A stretch of 64,000 nt of DNA from Acidimicrobiia bacterium (GCA_022826705.1 JAJDUJ010000027.1:62001-126000), one strand, 5' to 3'; counted from the first letter of the stretch, positions 27,730 through 37,466 are shown. A program made the numbers and translations. Notes: generated by a model from the sequence alone, not told the origin.

Positions 27730-27735
27730 TAGACT
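27730..27735 (+). promoter_or_regulatory. Candidate leaderless -10 for pdxS
   Basis: TAGACT ends 6 nt before ATG 27742. A small GTCGG-AAAA-CCGAC stem (27691-27704) between the lipoprotein gene and this site may end upstream transcription. Confidence 0.4.
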
Positions 27736-27741
27736 GCAACC

Positions 27742-28641
27742 ATGGCTGCTGAGTCGATGTCGGGCCGCGAGACGGGGACCACGTTGGTCAAACGTGGACT
27801 GGCCGAGATGCTCAAGGGCGGGGTCATCATGGACGTGGTCACCCCTGATCAGGCCAAGGTGGCTGAGGACGCCGGAGCGGTGGCGGTGATGGCTCTGGAG
27901 CGGGTTCCCGCCGACATCCGACGCGATGGCGGGGTGGCCCGCATGAGCGATCCAGAGATGATCACTGGCATCCAGCAGGCGGTGACCATCCCGGTCATGG
28001 CCAAGGCCCGGATCGGCCACTTTGTGGAAGCCCAGATTCTCGAAGCCCTGGATGTGGACTACATCGACGAGAGCGAGGTGCTGACCCCGGCCGACGAAGC
28101 CCACCACATCGACAAGTGGGCGTTCACCGTGCCGTTCGTGTGCGGGGCCACCAACTTGGGAGAGGCGCTGCGGCGAATCTCCGAGGGCGCCTGCATGATC
28201 CGGTCGAAAGGCGAGGCCGGCACCGGCAACATCGTGGAGGCCGTCCGCCATCTCCGGTCGATCATTGGGGACATCCGCAAGATCACCCAGGCCGATTCCG
28301 CCGAGCTGTTCGACTGGGCCAAGCAACTCCGGGCCCCTTTGCCGCTGGTGCGCGAGGTGGCCGAGACCGGCTGGCTGCCCGTGCCGATGTTCTGCGCGGG
28401 GGGAATCTCGACTCCCGCCGACGCCGGACTGGTCATGCAGCTTGGCGCTGAGGCTGTGTTCGTGGGCTCGGGGATCTTCAAGTCTTCCGATCCTGCCCCT
28501 CGGGCCAAAGCCATTGTGGAGGCCGCCACCAACTACCGCGATCCCCACATCCTGGCCAAGGTCAGCCGCGGCCTGGGCGAGCCCATGCCCGGTTTGGAGA
28601 TCGACGGCCTCGAAACCCACCTGGCCGACCGCGGCTGGTAG
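27742..28641 (+). CDS. pdxS: Pyridoxal 5'-phosphate synthase, synthase subunit
   Basis: A 299-residue TIM-barrel enzyme that makes PLP from ribose 5-phosphate, glyceraldehyde 3-phosphate and ammonia. Typical segments are [44 protein letters not shown], and [18 protein letters not shown]. The active-site lysines fall within MDVV..., VMAKARIGH and the HIDKW region. It forms the PdxST complex with the glutaminase encoded 55 nt downstream. Confidence 0.97.
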   Translation: MAAESMSGRETGTTLVKRGLAEMLKGGVIMDVVTPDQAKVAEDAGAVAVMALERVPADIRRDGGVARMSDPEMITGIQQAVTIPVMAKARIGHFVEAQILEALDVDYIDESEVLTPADEAHHIDKWAFTVPFVCGATNLGEALRRISEGACMIRSKGEAGTGNIVEAVRHLRSIIGDIRKITQADSAELFDWAKQLRAPLPLVREVAETGWLPVPMFCAGGISTPADAGLVMQLGAEAVFVGSGIFKSSDPAPRAKAIVEAATNYRDPHILAKVSRGLGEPMPGLEIDGLETHLADRGW

Positions 28642-28696
28642 CAGCGACTGAGCGTGCAGCAGATCGAAGCGTCCTCCCGAGACTCGGAGCCCCCGG

Positions 28697-29299
28697 GTGA
28701 AGGTCGGGGTCTTGGCCCTTCAGGGGGCATTCGGGCTGCATGAGCAGGTCCTGAATCGAATAGGGGTGGCCGCGGTCCAGGTCCGCACCCCCGAAGAACT
28801 GGCCGAAGTCGACTGCCTCGTCATCCCAGGCGGGGAGTCCACCGCCATCTCCAAGCTGCTGGATGCCAACGGCTTGGGCGATCCGCTGGCCGATCGACTG
28901 ACCGATGGCCTGCCGGTGCTTGGCACTTGTGCCGGGATGATCCTCTTGGCCGCCGAGGTGGTGGACGGCTATCCCGGCCAGCATCGCTTTGGCGCCATTG
29001 ACGCCACGGTGCGGCGCAACGGGTACGGCCGACAATCAGAGTCATTTCACGCGCCGATCCACATCGAAGGATGGGAATCGGCCTTTCCCGGGGTGTTCAT
29101 TCGAGCGCCGGTTGTCGAGTCGGTGGGCCGTGACGTGGAGGTGTTGGCCGAATTGGACGGGGTGCCGGTGCTGTGTCGCCAAGGCTCGACGGTGGTGTCG
29201 TCGTTCCACCCCGAGCTGGCCCAAGACGATCGAATCCACCGCTGGTTTGTGGAACGGGATTGGTCCACCGGTCACCACCGGTTTGTGGAACGGGAATAG
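28697..29299 (+). CDS. pdxT: Pyridoxal 5'-phosphate synthase, glutaminase subunit
   Basis: A 200-residue class I glutamine amidotransferase that supplies ammonia to PdxS. GTG is the start. Motifs are LALQGAFGLHEQ, IPGGEST (oxyanion), the nucleophile Cys in LGTCAGMILLA, and the His-Glu pair in SSFHPEL. The C-terminus WFVERDWSTGHHRFVERE contains an in-frame duplication: a 16-bp identical stretch at 29244-29259 and 29280-29295. The resulting extra 12 residues are unusual for the family. Confidence 0.95.
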   Translation: MKVGVLALQGAFGLHEQVLNRIGVAAVQVRTPEELAEVDCLVIPGGESTAISKLLDANGLGDPLADRLTDGLPVLGTCAGMILLAAEVVDGYPGQHRFGAIDATVRRNGYGRQSESFHAPIHIEGWESAFPGVFIRAPVVESVGRDVEVLAELDGVPVLCRQGSTVVSSFHPELAQDDRIHRWFVERDWSTGHHRFVERE

Positions 29300-29311
29300 G
29301 GGAGGGCACCG

Positions 29312-30061
29312 ATGTCAGGACACTCCAAATGGGCCACCATCAAGCACCGCAAAGGGGCGGCCGACAAGCGCCGGGGCAAGCTTTTCGCCAAGCTGATCCG
29401 CCAAGTGGAGGTGGCCGCTCGTGAGGGGGGCGGCGATCCCGATGCCAACCCCACCCTGCGCACCATGTTCCAGAAGGCCCGGGACAACTCGGTGCCCCTC
29501 GACACCATCGAGCGGGCCATCAAGCGGGGGACGGGTGAGCTGGAGGGGGTGGCCTACGAGTCGGTGTTCTATGAGGGCTACGCCCCCGGCGGTGTCGCCC
29601 TGTATGTGGAGACGCTCACCGACAACCGCAACCGCACCAGCTCGGAGGTGCGGGCGCTGTTCACCCGCAACGGGGGATCGCTGGCCGAGCCCGGTGCGGT
29701 GGCCTGGCAGTTCGAGCGCAAGGGGGTGGTGATCTTGGACCGCTCGGTGGATGAGGACGAGCTGATGATGGCCGCCCTCGACGCCGGGGGCGAGGATCTG
29801 GCCGACGAGGGCGACACTTGGCGGCTCACCTGCGATCCCTCCGACCTCTCGTCGATGCGTGACGCCTTGGCTGACACCGGCATCGTCTTCATGTCGGCAA
29901 ACTCCACTATGCTGCCCACGTCGGTGGTGGGTGTCGACAGCGCCGAGTCCGCCCGCTCCGTCCTCCGCCTCATCGACGCCCTCGACGACCACGACGACGT
30001 CCAAGACGTCTACGCCAACTTCGACATCCCCGACGACATCCTGCAAGCCGCCGCCAATTGA
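29312..30061 (+). CDS. yebC: YebC/PmpR-family regulatory protein
   Basis: A 249-residue protein of the TACO1/YebC family, associated with transcription control and with translation of difficult sequences. It starts MSGHSKWATIKHRKGAADKRRGKLFAKLIR, the family hallmark, and has a GGGGAGGG ribosome-binding site just upstream. The acidic C-terminal part ALDDHDDVQDVYANFDIPDD is typical. It follows pdxT by 12 nt, as in mycobacteria, and converges on ruvB. Confidence 0.96.
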   Translation: MSGHSKWATIKHRKGAADKRRGKLFAKLIRQVEVAAREGGGDPDANPTLRTMFQKARDNSVPLDTIERAIKRGTGELEGVAYESVFYEGYAPGGVALYVETLTDNRNRTSSEVRALFTRNGGSLAEPGAVAWQFERKGVVILDRSVDEDELMMAALDAGGEDLADEGDTWRLTCDPSDLSSMRDALADTGIVFMSANSTMLPTSVVGVDSAESARSVLRLIDALDDHDDVQDVYANFDIPDDILQAAAN

Positions 30062-30067
30062 GCTTGG

Positions 30068-30089
30068 TCAGTCGAACAAGTTCGACTGA
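30068..30089. terminator. Bidirectional terminator hairpin at the yebC/ruvB convergence
   Basis: TCAGTCGAAC-AA-GTTCGACTGA is a perfect 10-bp-arm inverted repeat with a 2-nt loop. It starts at the ruvB stop codon and encodes part of the RuvB C-terminus, 7 nt after the yebC stop. Only 6 nt separate the two genes, so it could stop both transcripts. There is no T-run. Confidence 0.5.
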
Positions 30090-31102
30090 TCTGAGGCGCT
30101 GTCGGGTGGGGTCAGGCCCAGATGGTGCCAGGCGGTGGGGGTGGCTACTCGGCCCCGAGGAGTGCGCATCAACAGGCCCTGTTGGATGAGGAACGGCTCG
30201 TACACGTCTTCGACGGTTTCGGCGGGCTCGCTGACGCTGATGGCCAGGGTTGAGAGGCCGACCGGGCCGCCTCCGAAGCGCTCGCAGAGCGCCGACAGGA
30301 TGGCCCGGTCGATCTTGTCCAAACCGGCCTGGTCGACGGCGAACAGGTTCAACCCGGCGGCCGCGGTCTGCTGGTCGATCTTCCCGTCGGCTCGGACCTC
30401 GGCGTAGTCCCGCACTCGGCGCAGAAGCCGATTGGCGATCCGGGGGGTGCCTCGGGCCCGACAGGCGATTTCGGCTGCGCCCGCCGGATCGATCTGGATG
30501 TCAAGGATGGCCGCGGCCCGAACGACGATGGCTTCCAAATCGGCGGTGGTGTAGTAGTCGAGCCGAGACACCAGCCCGAACCGGTCCCGAAGCGGCCCGG
30601 TGATGAGACCGGTGCGAGTGGTGGCCCCCACCAGGGTGAACCGGGACAGCTCCAAGCGCAGTGAACGCGCCGCGGGCCCTTTGCCCAGCACGATGTCGAC
30701 GTTGAAGTCCTCCATGGCCGGGTACATCACCTCTTCGACGATTCGGGGCAGCCGGTGTATCTCGTCGATGAACAGCACATCGCCCTCTTCCAACCGGGAG
30801 AGGATGGCAGCCAGGTCGCCGGCCCGCTCCAACGCCGGCCCCGACGTGACGTGCAGCCCGGCCTCCATCTCCTTGGCCACGATGTGGGCCAAGGTGGTCT
30901 TGCCCAAGCCGGGGGGGCCGGCGAACAGCAGATGGTCGGCTGGCTGAGACCGGGCCCGAGCCGCCCCCAGAATGATATGGAGGTGCTCCTTCAGCTCCCC
31001 TTGGCCCACGAACTCTTCCAATCGAGTAGGTCGCAGCCCGGCTTCGGCCCCCTCCTCCTCGGGGAGAGTGGTTCCCGCCAACAGCTCTTCACGCTCGCTC
31101 AT
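30068..31102 (-). CDS. ruvB: Holliday junction branch-migration ATPase RuvB
   Basis: A 344-residue AAA+ motor that drives branch migration with RuvA. ATG 31102 ([10 protein letters not shown]) is used; upstream codons give an implausible extension. Motifs are [12 protein letters not shown], Walker [10 protein letters not shown], Walker [12 protein letters not shown], sensor [18 protein letters not shown], and the C-terminal winged helix ending in [17 protein letters not shown]. It is the last gene of the minus-strand ruvCAB operon. Confidence 0.97.
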   Translation of the reverse strand: MSEREELLAGTTLPEEEGAEAGLRPTRLEEFVGQGELKEHLHIILGAARARSQPADHLLFAGPPGLGKTTLAHIVAKEMEAGLHVTSGPALERAGDLAAILSRLEEGDVLFIDEIHRLPRIVEEVMYPAMEDFNVDIVLGKGPAARSLRLELSRFTLVGATTRTGLITGPLRDRFGLVSRLDYYTTADLEAIVVRAAAILDIQIDPAGAAEIACRARGTPRIANRLLRRVRDYAEVRADGKIDQQTAAAGLNLFAVDQAGLDKIDRAILSALCERFGGGPVGLSTLAISVSEPAETVEDVYEPFLIQQGLLMRTPRGRVATPTAWHHLGLTPPDSASDQSNLFD

Positions 31103-31139
31103 GGCTGCCCGCTTACGGCCGGATGCTCGTAGTCGGAAC

Positions 31140-31739
31140 TCATGCCCGAGTGGCCAGGTGCTGGAGGGCTGCCTTGAGCAGAGCGCCGGGGTCGTCGCCG
31201 GCCGGCAGGGACTGGATGGCACCGCTGATCTCCTCGGCGCCATAGCCCAGCTCGGCCAGAGCTTGACGCACCTCGCTGCGGGCATCGGGCGGCCCGGCGG
31301 ACGGTTCACTGGATGTCACCGCAGTGGTCACGTCGCCGATATCGAGGCGGGACTTGAGCTCCACGAGCAGCCGAGTGGCGGTCTTCTTGCCCACCCCGGG
31401 AATGAGACACAGGGCGTCGATGTCGTCGGTGGCCAGGATGGCGGCGAGCGCCTCCGGCCGGTGGACCGACAGGATGGCCATAGCCAGCGCCGGGCCCACC
31501 CCGTGGGCCGACAGCAGCGCCTCGAACGTCCGCCGCTCCTCAGGAGTCACGAACCCGTACAGGGTTTGGGCGTCCTCTCTGATGTGGTGGTGGGTATGCA
31601 GCAGCGCTTCTTGGCCCGGTTCGCCCAGGGCGACAGCGGTCTCCGGCGAGACGGTGACCCGATAGCCGATCCCGGCGATCTCCAGCATGACCTCCTCCCC
31701 GTCACGCAAAACGAGCGTGCCCCGCAGCAGCCCGATCAC
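31140..31739 (-). CDS. ruvA: Holliday junction DNA-binding protein RuvA
   Basis: A 199-residue protein forming the tetramer that holds the four-way junction. Domain I is an OB fold ([21 protein letters not shown]). Domain II has helix-hairpin-helix motifs ([16 protein letters not shown] and [16 protein letters not shown]). Domain III binds RuvB ([15 protein letters not shown]). It overlaps ruvC by 4 nt. Confidence 0.96.
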   Translation of the reverse strand: MIGLLRGTLVLRDGEEVMLEIAGIGYRVTVSPETAVALGEPGQEALLHTHHHIREDAQTLYGFVTPEERRTFEALLSAHGVGPALAMAILSVHRPEALAAILATDDIDALCLIPGVGKKTATRLLVELKSRLDIGDVTTAVTSSEPSAGPPDARSEVRQALAELGYGAEEISGAIQSLPAGDDPGALLKAALQHLATRA

Positions 31740-32233
31740 ACTGCGGCCTGGATGCTAGATCGGGTTGGGGCGTGGGCCAGATGACAAAGGGCTACCGCCA
31801 CCGCGTCAGATGCGTCTGCTGGCTTCAGGGGCTGGGGAAGCCCCAGCAAGGTCTGCACCATCTTGCCCATCTGCTCTTTGTCGGCACCTCCCCAGCCGGT
31901 GATGGCTTTTTTGATCTGCGTGGGGGAGTACTCGAATACCTCGGCGCCCGCGCCCACCCCGGTGGCCATGGCTACTCCGCTGGCCTGTCCTACCCCCATG
32001 GCGGTGCGCACGTTCACCTGGAACAGCACCTGCTCGATAGCCACCGCATCTGGGTTGTATGTGTCCATCAAGTCGGCCAACTCATTCTGGAGCTCGTAAA
32101 GCCGTCGGGGGATGGGATCGTCTTTGTCAGTGCGGATGATTCCGGCGGCCACCGCCTCAGTGGCGCGGCCCTTTTGGCGGATAACGCCGTAGCCGCAGCG
32201 CGACAGGCCGGGATCGATCCCCATCACCAGCAT
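31736..32233 (-). CDS. ruvC: Crossover junction endonuclease RuvC
   Basis: A 165-residue Holliday junction resolvase. ATG 32233 gives the family start MLVMGIDPGLSRCGYGVI. Catalytic acids are the Asp of GIDPG, the Glu of AIEQVLF, and the Asp pair in PADASDAVAVALCHL. Minus-strand TAGTTT 7 nt upstream supports this start. It heads the operon and is divergent from queA. Confidence 0.95.
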   Translation of the reverse strand: MLVMGIDPGLSRCGYGVIRQKGRATEAVAAGIIRTDKDDPIPRRLYELQNELADLMDTYNPDAVAIEQVLFQVNVRTAMGVGQASGVAMATGVGAGAEVFEYSPTQIKKAITGWGGADKEQMGKMVQTLLGLPQPLKPADASDAVAVALCHLAHAPTRSSIQAAV

Positions 32234-32240
32234 TGGCCCC

Positions 32241-32246
32241 AAACTA
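32241..32246 (-). promoter_or_regulatory. Candidate leaderless -10 for ruvCAB
   Basis: Minus-strand TAGTTT ends 7 nt before the ruvC ATG and faces away from the queA promoter in a 68-bp divergent gap. Confidence 0.45.
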
Positions 32247-32289
32247 CCGGGCGGGTACGACAGTTTTCGGGATACGCGCACCGGTCGGG

Positions 32290-32295
32290 TAGAAA
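32290..32295 (+). promoter_or_regulatory. Candidate leaderless -10 for queA
   Basis: TAGAAA ends 6 nt before ATG 32302, with no ribosome-binding site. Confidence 0.4.
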
Positions 32296-32301
32296 CTCCC
32301 C

Positions 32302-33306
32302 ATGCGGACTGAGGAGCTTCACTACGAGCTGCCCGAAGCCGCTATCGCCCAGCAACCGGCCGAGCCCCGCGACAGCTCCCGATTGCTGGTGGACCGAGGG
32401 CCCGCCGCTCCTCCCGAGCATCGCTTGACCCGTGACCTGCCCGATCTCTTGAGCCCTGGCGACGTGCTGGTAGTGAACGACAGCCGGGTTATGAGCGCCC
32501 GACTGCGCCTCCGCAAGGCCACCGGGGGCCAAGTGGAGGTCTTGTTGCTGGAACCAGGAGATGACGGTTGGTGGAGCGCTTTGGTGCGACCGGGCCGACG
32601 GGTCCGGCCGGGCGCCGAGCTGTGGTTCCAAGAGCAGCCCGTGCTGGAGGTAGGGGGGCGAATCGGCGACGACGGAAGGCGGTGGGTGAAGCCGATTGGC
32701 GACGCCGATGCCCTTATGGATCTAGCCGGGGAAGTGCCGCTTCCCCCCTATGTCACTGAGGAGTTAGCCGATGTCGAGCGCTACCAGACGGTCTATGCCG
32801 ATCGGCCGGTGTCGGCTGCCGCGCCCACCGCGGGGCTCCACTTCACCCCAGCGGTTCTGGACCGCTGCCGGTCGGCTGGGGCCAGGGTGTGCCAGCTGGA
32901 ATTGGCCGTGGGCACGGCCACTTTCACGCCGGTCATGGCTGAGAAGCTGGAATACCACGTCATGCACACCGAGTCGTATCGAATCCCGGAGTCCACGCTG
33001 GCCGCCTGCGTCTGGGCTGATCGGGTGGTAGCCGTGGGCACAACCGTGGTGCGGGCGCTGGAATCGGCCGCGGCCACCGGATCGGCCAGTGGCTCCACCG
33101 ATCTGTTCATCAAGCCGGGACACCAGTTCGCGGTGGTGGATGCCATGCTCACCAATTTCCATCTGCCCCGGTCTAGTCTTCTCGCCCTTTTGGCTGCCTT
33201 CGTGGGTCCCCGCTGGCACGATCTCTATGCCACGGCCTTGGCCGAGGGCTACCGCTTTCTTTCTCTCGGGGATGCCATGTTCTGCACTAGAAATCCAGGT
33301 CAATGA
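32302..33306 (+). CDS. queA: tRNA preQ1(34) S-adenosylmethionine ribosyltransferase-isomerase
   Basis: A 334-residue enzyme adding the epoxycyclopentanediol group during queuosine synthesis. Recognisable segments are YELPEAAIAQQPAEPRDSSR, DVLVVNDSRVMSARL, PTAGLHFTPAVLDR and LEYHVMHTESYRIP, with LTNFHLPRSSLL near the end. It overlaps tgt by ATGA, so the last and middle steps of queuosine formation are translationally coupled. Confidence 0.95.
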   Translation: MRTEELHYELPEAAIAQQPAEPRDSSRLLVDRGPAAPPEHRLTRDLPDLLSPGDVLVVNDSRVMSARLRLRKATGGQVEVLLLEPGDDGWWSALVRPGRRVRPGAELWFQEQPVLEVGGRIGDDGRRWVKPIGDADALMDLAGEVPLPPYVTEELADVERYQTVYADRPVSAAAPTAGLHFTPAVLDRCRSAGARVCQLELAVGTATFTPVMAEKLEYHVMHTESYRIPESTLAACVWADRVVAVGTTVVRALESAAATGSASGSTDLFIKPGHQFAVVDAMLTNFHLPRSSLLALLAAFVGPRWHDLYATALAEGYRFLSLGDAMFCTRNPGQ

Positions 33307-34412
33307 CCCTCCAATTCCACGTGCTGGCTCAAGACGGGCAGGCCCGCAAAGGCCGGATCACCACGCCGAGGGGCTCGTTCACCACTCCGTGCTTCATGCC
33401 GGTGGGCACCCGGGCCGCGGTCCGCACCCTCGACACCAGCGACCTCGAGGCCCTCAATCCCCCCGTGGTGCTGGCCAACACCTACCACCTGATGATGAGG
33501 CCCGGTGCCGACGTGGTGGAGCAAATGGGCGGCGTCCACGGCTTCACCGGCTGGTCGGGCCATGTGCTCACCGACTCCGGCGGTTATCAGGTGTTTTCCC
33601 TCGATCCCAAGGTGGACGACGACGGCGCCATGTTCCGGTCCACTTACGACGGCACTGTCCATCGCTTCACCGCCGAGCGGGTGGTGGACGTTCAGCTCCA
33701 GCTTGGATCCGACATCCAAATGGTCCTCGACGTGTGCCCTCCATCGGAAGCCCCTGCAACGGTCCAGCGCCAGGCGGTGGACCGCACCGCGAACTGGGCG
33801 GTCCGAGCCCGCCGCCGCTTTTTGGAGATGGAAGGGCACGACGCCGATGCCAACCAGTTCGGCATCGTCCAGGGTGGGACCGATCCCGCCCTCCGGGCCG
33901 AGAGCGCAGCCCGGACCGTCGAAGTGGGCTTCGACGGCTACGCGGTGGGCGGGCTTTCGGTGGGGGAGAGCTCCGAGCAGATGATGGTCGCGCTGGCCGC
34001 TACCGCCCCGCTCCTGCCCGACGATCAGCCCCGCTACTTCATGGGGCTGGGCGATCCCATCGGACTGCTGGAATGCGTGGCCCTGGGCGTGGACATGTTC
34101 GACTGCGTGCTGCCCACCCGGCTGGCCCGCCACGGCACCGCTCTCACATGGGAGGGCCGACTCAACCTCGGCAACTCTTCGCTCGCCACCGATGACCGCC
34201 CCGTCGATCCCCATTTTCCGGCCAGTCCGGCTGCCCGCTACTCGCGGGCCTACCTGCGCCACCTGTTCAACGTGGACGAGCCGTCGGCGGCCCGAATGCT
34301 CACCCTCCACAACGTGGCCTGGCTGTTGGCCCTCATGGAGGAGGCTCAAGACGCCATCGTGACAGGCACCCTTGACCGCTTGATCACCAAGACGGCTGAG
34401 GCGTGGGGCTGA
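33303..34412 (+). CDS. tgt: tRNA-guanine transglycosylase lacking the zinc-binding cysteines
   Basis: A 369-residue enzyme exchanging guanine-34 for preQ1 in tRNA. Catalytic elements are intact: LTDSGGYQVFSL (Asp91), GIVQGGTD, GGLSVGES, and the nucleophile Asp267 in MFDCVLPTR. The structural zinc site is not. Where the family has DPxCxCxxC followed by YSRAYLRHL, this protein reads DPHFPASPAAR and then YSRAYLRHL, so the three Cys positions are F305, A307 and A310. The fourth ligand, His336, remains. Either the fold is stabilised without zinc or function is changed. Pairing with queA argues for a working enzyme. Confidence 0.92.
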   Translation: MTLQFHVLAQDGQARKGRITTPRGSFTTPCFMPVGTRAAVRTLDTSDLEALNPPVVLANTYHLMMRPGADVVEQMGGVHGFTGWSGHVLTDSGGYQVFSLDPKVDDDGAMFRSTYDGTVHRFTAERVVDVQLQLGSDIQMVLDVCPPSEAPATVQRQAVDRTANWAVRARRRFLEMEGHDADANQFGIVQGGTDPALRAESAARTVEVGFDGYAVGGLSVGESSEQMMVALAATAPLLPDDQPRYFMGLGDPIGLLECVALGVDMFDCVLPTRLARHGTALTWEGRLNLGNSSLATDDRPVDPHFPASPAARYSRAYLRHLFNVDEPSAARMLTLHNVAWLLALMEEAQDAIVTGTLDRLITKTAEAWG

Positions 34413-34473
34413 CTTATTCGGCTAGGCCCGCCGAGTCGTCTCCCAGCTAGGTCTTCCGGTAGAATCCTGGGCC

Positions 34474-34788
34474 TTGGACGTCCTCCTGCTTCCGCTTTTG
34501 ATTGTCGTCGCCATGTATTTCTTCATGATACGCCCCCAGCAGAAAAAAGCGCGCCTGCACCGCGATCTGCTCGATTCTTTGGATATCGGCGACGAGGTGA
34601 TCACCGCATCGGGCCTCTACGGGATGATCACCGATTTCGACGGTGGCACCGTGTTCATCGAGATCTCCGATGGCGTTGAAATCAAGATCAGCCGCGACAC
34701 CATCGCCAACAAGGTCGTGTACTCCTCCGACGTCGATGGCGACGACGGTCAGGGGCCTCTGCTTAGTGGCGACGACGCTGACGGCTAG
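34474..34788 (+). CDS. yajC: Preprotein translocase accessory subunit YajC
   Basis: A 104-residue single-span membrane protein of the SecDF-YajC complex. It starts at TTG 34474 with the hydrophobic segment LLLPLLIVVAMYFFMIRPQQKK, the family signature. LDIGDEVITASGLYGMITDF follows. TAGAAT 8 nt before the TTG may be its promoter. secD starts 18 nt after the stop. Confidence 0.9.
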   Translation: MDVLLLPLLIVVAMYFFMIRPQQKKARLHRDLLDSLDIGDEVITASGLYGMITDFDGGTVFIEISDGVEIKISRDTIANKVVYSSDVDGDDGQGPLLSGDDADG

Positions 34789-34806
34789 CCCCATCCTCCA
34801 GCGTCA

Positions 34807-36342
34807 ATGAGCCGCCGTTCGCTGGTTTCGCTTGTCCTCATCGTGGCTGCGGCCGCGGGGCTATTGGCCGCCTCACTGGTGGTTGGAAACCGACCCCTGC
34901 TGGGCTTGGACCTCAAGGGAGGGGTCGAGGTGGTGCTGGTGCCGGTGGACGACCCCGACCGTCCCGTAGCCATCACCGAAGGTGACCTGGATACCGCGGT
35001 CGACATCATCCGCGACCGCATCGACGGTCTCGGTGTGGCCGAGCCCGATGTGACCCGCCAGGGCGGACGGGTGGTGGTGCAGCTTCCCGGCATCAGCGAT
35101 CAGCAGCGTGCCATCGACGTTGTGGGCCAGACCGCCGAGCTCCGCTTCCGCCCGGTGTGCGCAGAGCTTCCGGTTGTCACTTTTGATTCCGAAGTGGAAT
35201 TGCCCCAGACTGAGCTGCCCGATCCCGATCTCGACGATCGAGGGTTGGCCCCGTGCCCCAGCGGGATCGACTACATCAGCTTGGATACCTCAACACCGGC
35301 CGAAGACGTACTTGAGCGCTTTGTGGTCCTGCCCGAGCGGGATGACAACGGTGAGGTGGTGACGCGCTACCTGCTCGGCCCGTCTACGCTCACCGGCGCT
35401 GGCCTTTCCAGCGCCGACAGCTCATTCCGGGGCGAGTTCGTGGTGGATGCCACCTTCAAGGGCGGTGACCAGGGGGCCGATAAGTTCGACGAGATAGCGG
35501 TGGAGTGCTATTCGGGCACTCCATATTGCCCGCCGGGTGTGGCCGGGCTTGGCCAGCTAGCTGTCGTGGTAGACGGAAGCGTGCAGTCGGCGCCCTCGGT
35601 GCAGAGCCCCAACTTCGACGGCCGAGTGGTTATCTCCGGCAACTTTTCCGAGCAAGAAGCCGACGACCTGGCCCTGGTGCTGCGCTACGGCGCGCTGCCC
35701 ATCGAGTTCCAAGACCCCACCGACCCCCAGAGCGACAGCACCAGTCGGGCCGTGTCGGCCACCATCGGGGGCGACTCCTTGCGGGCCGGGATTATCGCCG
35801 GCATCGTCGGACTGGCGCTGGTGTTCTTGTACATGGTGGGCATGTACCGCTTGTTGGGCCTGGTTGCCATGTTGAGCCTGGGGGTGTCGGCCACCCTGCT
35901 ATGGGTGATCGTGGCCTGGCTGGGCGAGACCCAGGATCTGGCCCTGACCCTGGCCGGAGTCACCGGCCTCATCGTGGCGATCGGCGTGTCGCTGGACTCC
36001 AACGTGGTCTACTTCGAGCACCTCAAAGAGGATGTGGCCACCGGTCGGATGCTGAGATCGTCGCTGGAGCAGTCCTTCTTGGCAGCGTTTCGGACCATCT
36101 TCAGAGCCAACTTCGCCTCACTCATCGCCGCGGTCATCTTGTACTGGCTCTCGGCCGGGTCGGTTCGCGGCTTCGCCCTGATGCTGGGCTTGGCCTCGGT
36201 GCTCGACCTGGTGGCCACCTATTTCTTCCTCCGGCCCTGCGCTCAGTTGATGGCTCGGTCGCCAAGCCTGATGGCCCATCCCCACCGCCTCGGCCTGCCC
36301 ACTAGGGAAGAGGCCATGTCTGCGGGAGTCGAGCCATCATGA
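34807..36342 (+). CDS. secD: Protein translocase subunit SecD
   Basis: A 511-residue membrane protein that uses the proton gradient to assist SecYEG export. It has the first transmembrane helix at the N-terminus, then LLGLDLKGGVEVVL, a large periplasmic P1 region, and a C-terminal block of helices containing GITGLIVAIGVSLDSNVVYFEHLKE-type motifs. It overlaps secF by 4 nt. Confidence 0.95.
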   Translation: MSRRSLVSLVLIVAAAAGLLAASLVVGNRPLLGLDLKGGVEVVLVPVDDPDRPVAITEGDLDTAVDIIRDRIDGLGVAEPDVTRQGGRVVVQLPGISDQQRAIDVVGQTAELRFRPVCAELPVVTFDSEVELPQTELPDPDLDDRGLAPCPSGIDYISLDTSTPAEDVLERFVVLPERDDNGEVVTRYLLGPSTLTGAGLSSADSSFRGEFVVDATFKGGDQGADKFDEIAVECYSGTPYCPPGVAGLGQLAVVVDGSVQSAPSVQSPNFDGRVVISGNFSEQEADDLALVLRYGALPIEFQDPTDPQSDSTSRAVSATIGGDSLRAGIIAGIVGLALVFLYMVGMYRLLGLVAMLSLGVSATLLWVIVAWLGETQDLALTLAGVTGLIVAIGVSLDSNVVYFEHLKEDVATGRMLRSSLEQSFLAAFRTIFRANFASLIAAVILYWLSAGSVRGFALMLGLASVLDLVATYFFLRPCAQLMARSPSLMAHPHRLGLPTREEAMSAGVEPS

Positions 36343-37442
36343 GCCGTCTCCAGCGCCTGTGGCGCAACCAGACCCAGGTGGACTTTCCCGAGTTGTGGAA
36401 GACCACCCTGAAAGTGTCCGCTGCTCTGATTCTCATCAGCGCCATAGCTCTGTTGGTGCGGGGGGTAAATCTGGGCATCGAGTTCGAGGGCGGCACGGTG
36501 TGGGAGGCCTCGGCGCCTGATGTGTCTACTGCCGATGTGCGCGACGCCCTGAGGGGTGTGGGCCAGGCCGACGCCAAGATCCAGTTTGTGGGCGGAGACG
36601 TGCTGCGAGTGCGGGCCGAGTTGGACGCCACCGATGCCTCCAGCGTGGCCGAGGTGTCGATGGCCCTGGCCAACCTCACCGGCCAGAGCCTCGACGACAT
36701 CAGTTTCAACTCCATTAGCGCGTCGTGGGGCAGTGAGATCACCAGCAAGGCCATACGAGCGCTGATCGTGTTCTTCATCGTGGTGGCCATCTACATCACG
36801 CTGACGTTGGAGTGGCGGATGGCTCTGGCCGCCCTGGTGGCGGTGGCCCACGACATCGTCATCACCGTGGGCATCTATGCCCTGTTCCAGTTCGAGGTGA
36901 CTCCGGCCACGGTGATCGCCTTCCTCACCATCATGGGGTACTCCCTGTACGACACCTTGGTGGTGTTTGACAAGAACCGCGACTACCAGCGTCGCTCCGC
37001 ACTGGTGGGGCGGGCCACCTACACCCGGATCATGAACTCGGCGCTCAACACGGTGCTCCTGCGGTCGGTGAACACCACCATTACCTCCGTGCTGCCGGTG
37101 CTGTCGATGCTGGTGATCGGCACGCTGGTGCTGGGCGCAGTCACCTTGGCCGAGTTCGCCGTGGCCCTGCTCATCGGCTTGCTAGTGGGCACCTATTCGT
37201 CGCTGTTTGTGGCCGCGCCGGCGGCGGCTTGGATGAAGGAGCGCCAGCCTGAGTTCGTGGAGCAGCGGGAACGCTTGGAGGCCCGGGCCCAGTCCCGGGG
37301 CGCCACCGTGCAAGACGTGGAGGAAGTGGCGGTGGGCCCGTCATCGCCCGCTCCGGCGCCGTCGGCGGACCGCCCGACCCGCCGGCCATCGCAGCCGGGC
37401 ACGGCCATCCCACCCCGCCCCCGAAAGCGCAAGCGGCGCTGA
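36339..37442 (+). CDS. secF: Protein translocase subunit SecF
   Basis: A 367-residue partner of SecD. The first helix is followed by the short periplasmic part starting [13 protein letters not shown]. Later helices contain [19 protein letters not shown] and [19 protein letters not shown], both family signatures. The C-terminus is a long basic and proline-rich tail not needed for recognition. apt follows after 37 nt. Confidence 0.95.
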   Translation: MSRLQRLWRNQTQVDFPELWKTTLKVSAALILISAIALLVRGVNLGIEFEGGTVWEASAPDVSTADVRDALRGVGQADAKIQFVGGDVLRVRAELDATDASSVAEVSMALANLTGQSLDDISFNSISASWGSEITSKAIRALIVFFIVVAIYITLTLEWRMALAALVAVAHDIVITVGIYALFQFEVTPATVIAFLTIMGYSLYDTLVVFDKNRDYQRRSALVGRATYTRIMNSALNTVLLRSVNTTITSVLPVLSMLVIGTLVLGAVTLAEFAVALLIGLLVGTYSSLFVAAPAAAWMKERQPEFVEQRERLEARAQSRGATVQDVEEVAVGPSSPAPAPSADRPTRRPSQPGTAIPPRPRKRKRR

Positions 37443-37466
37443 GCAAGTCGCTCGTCAGCAGGCAGG

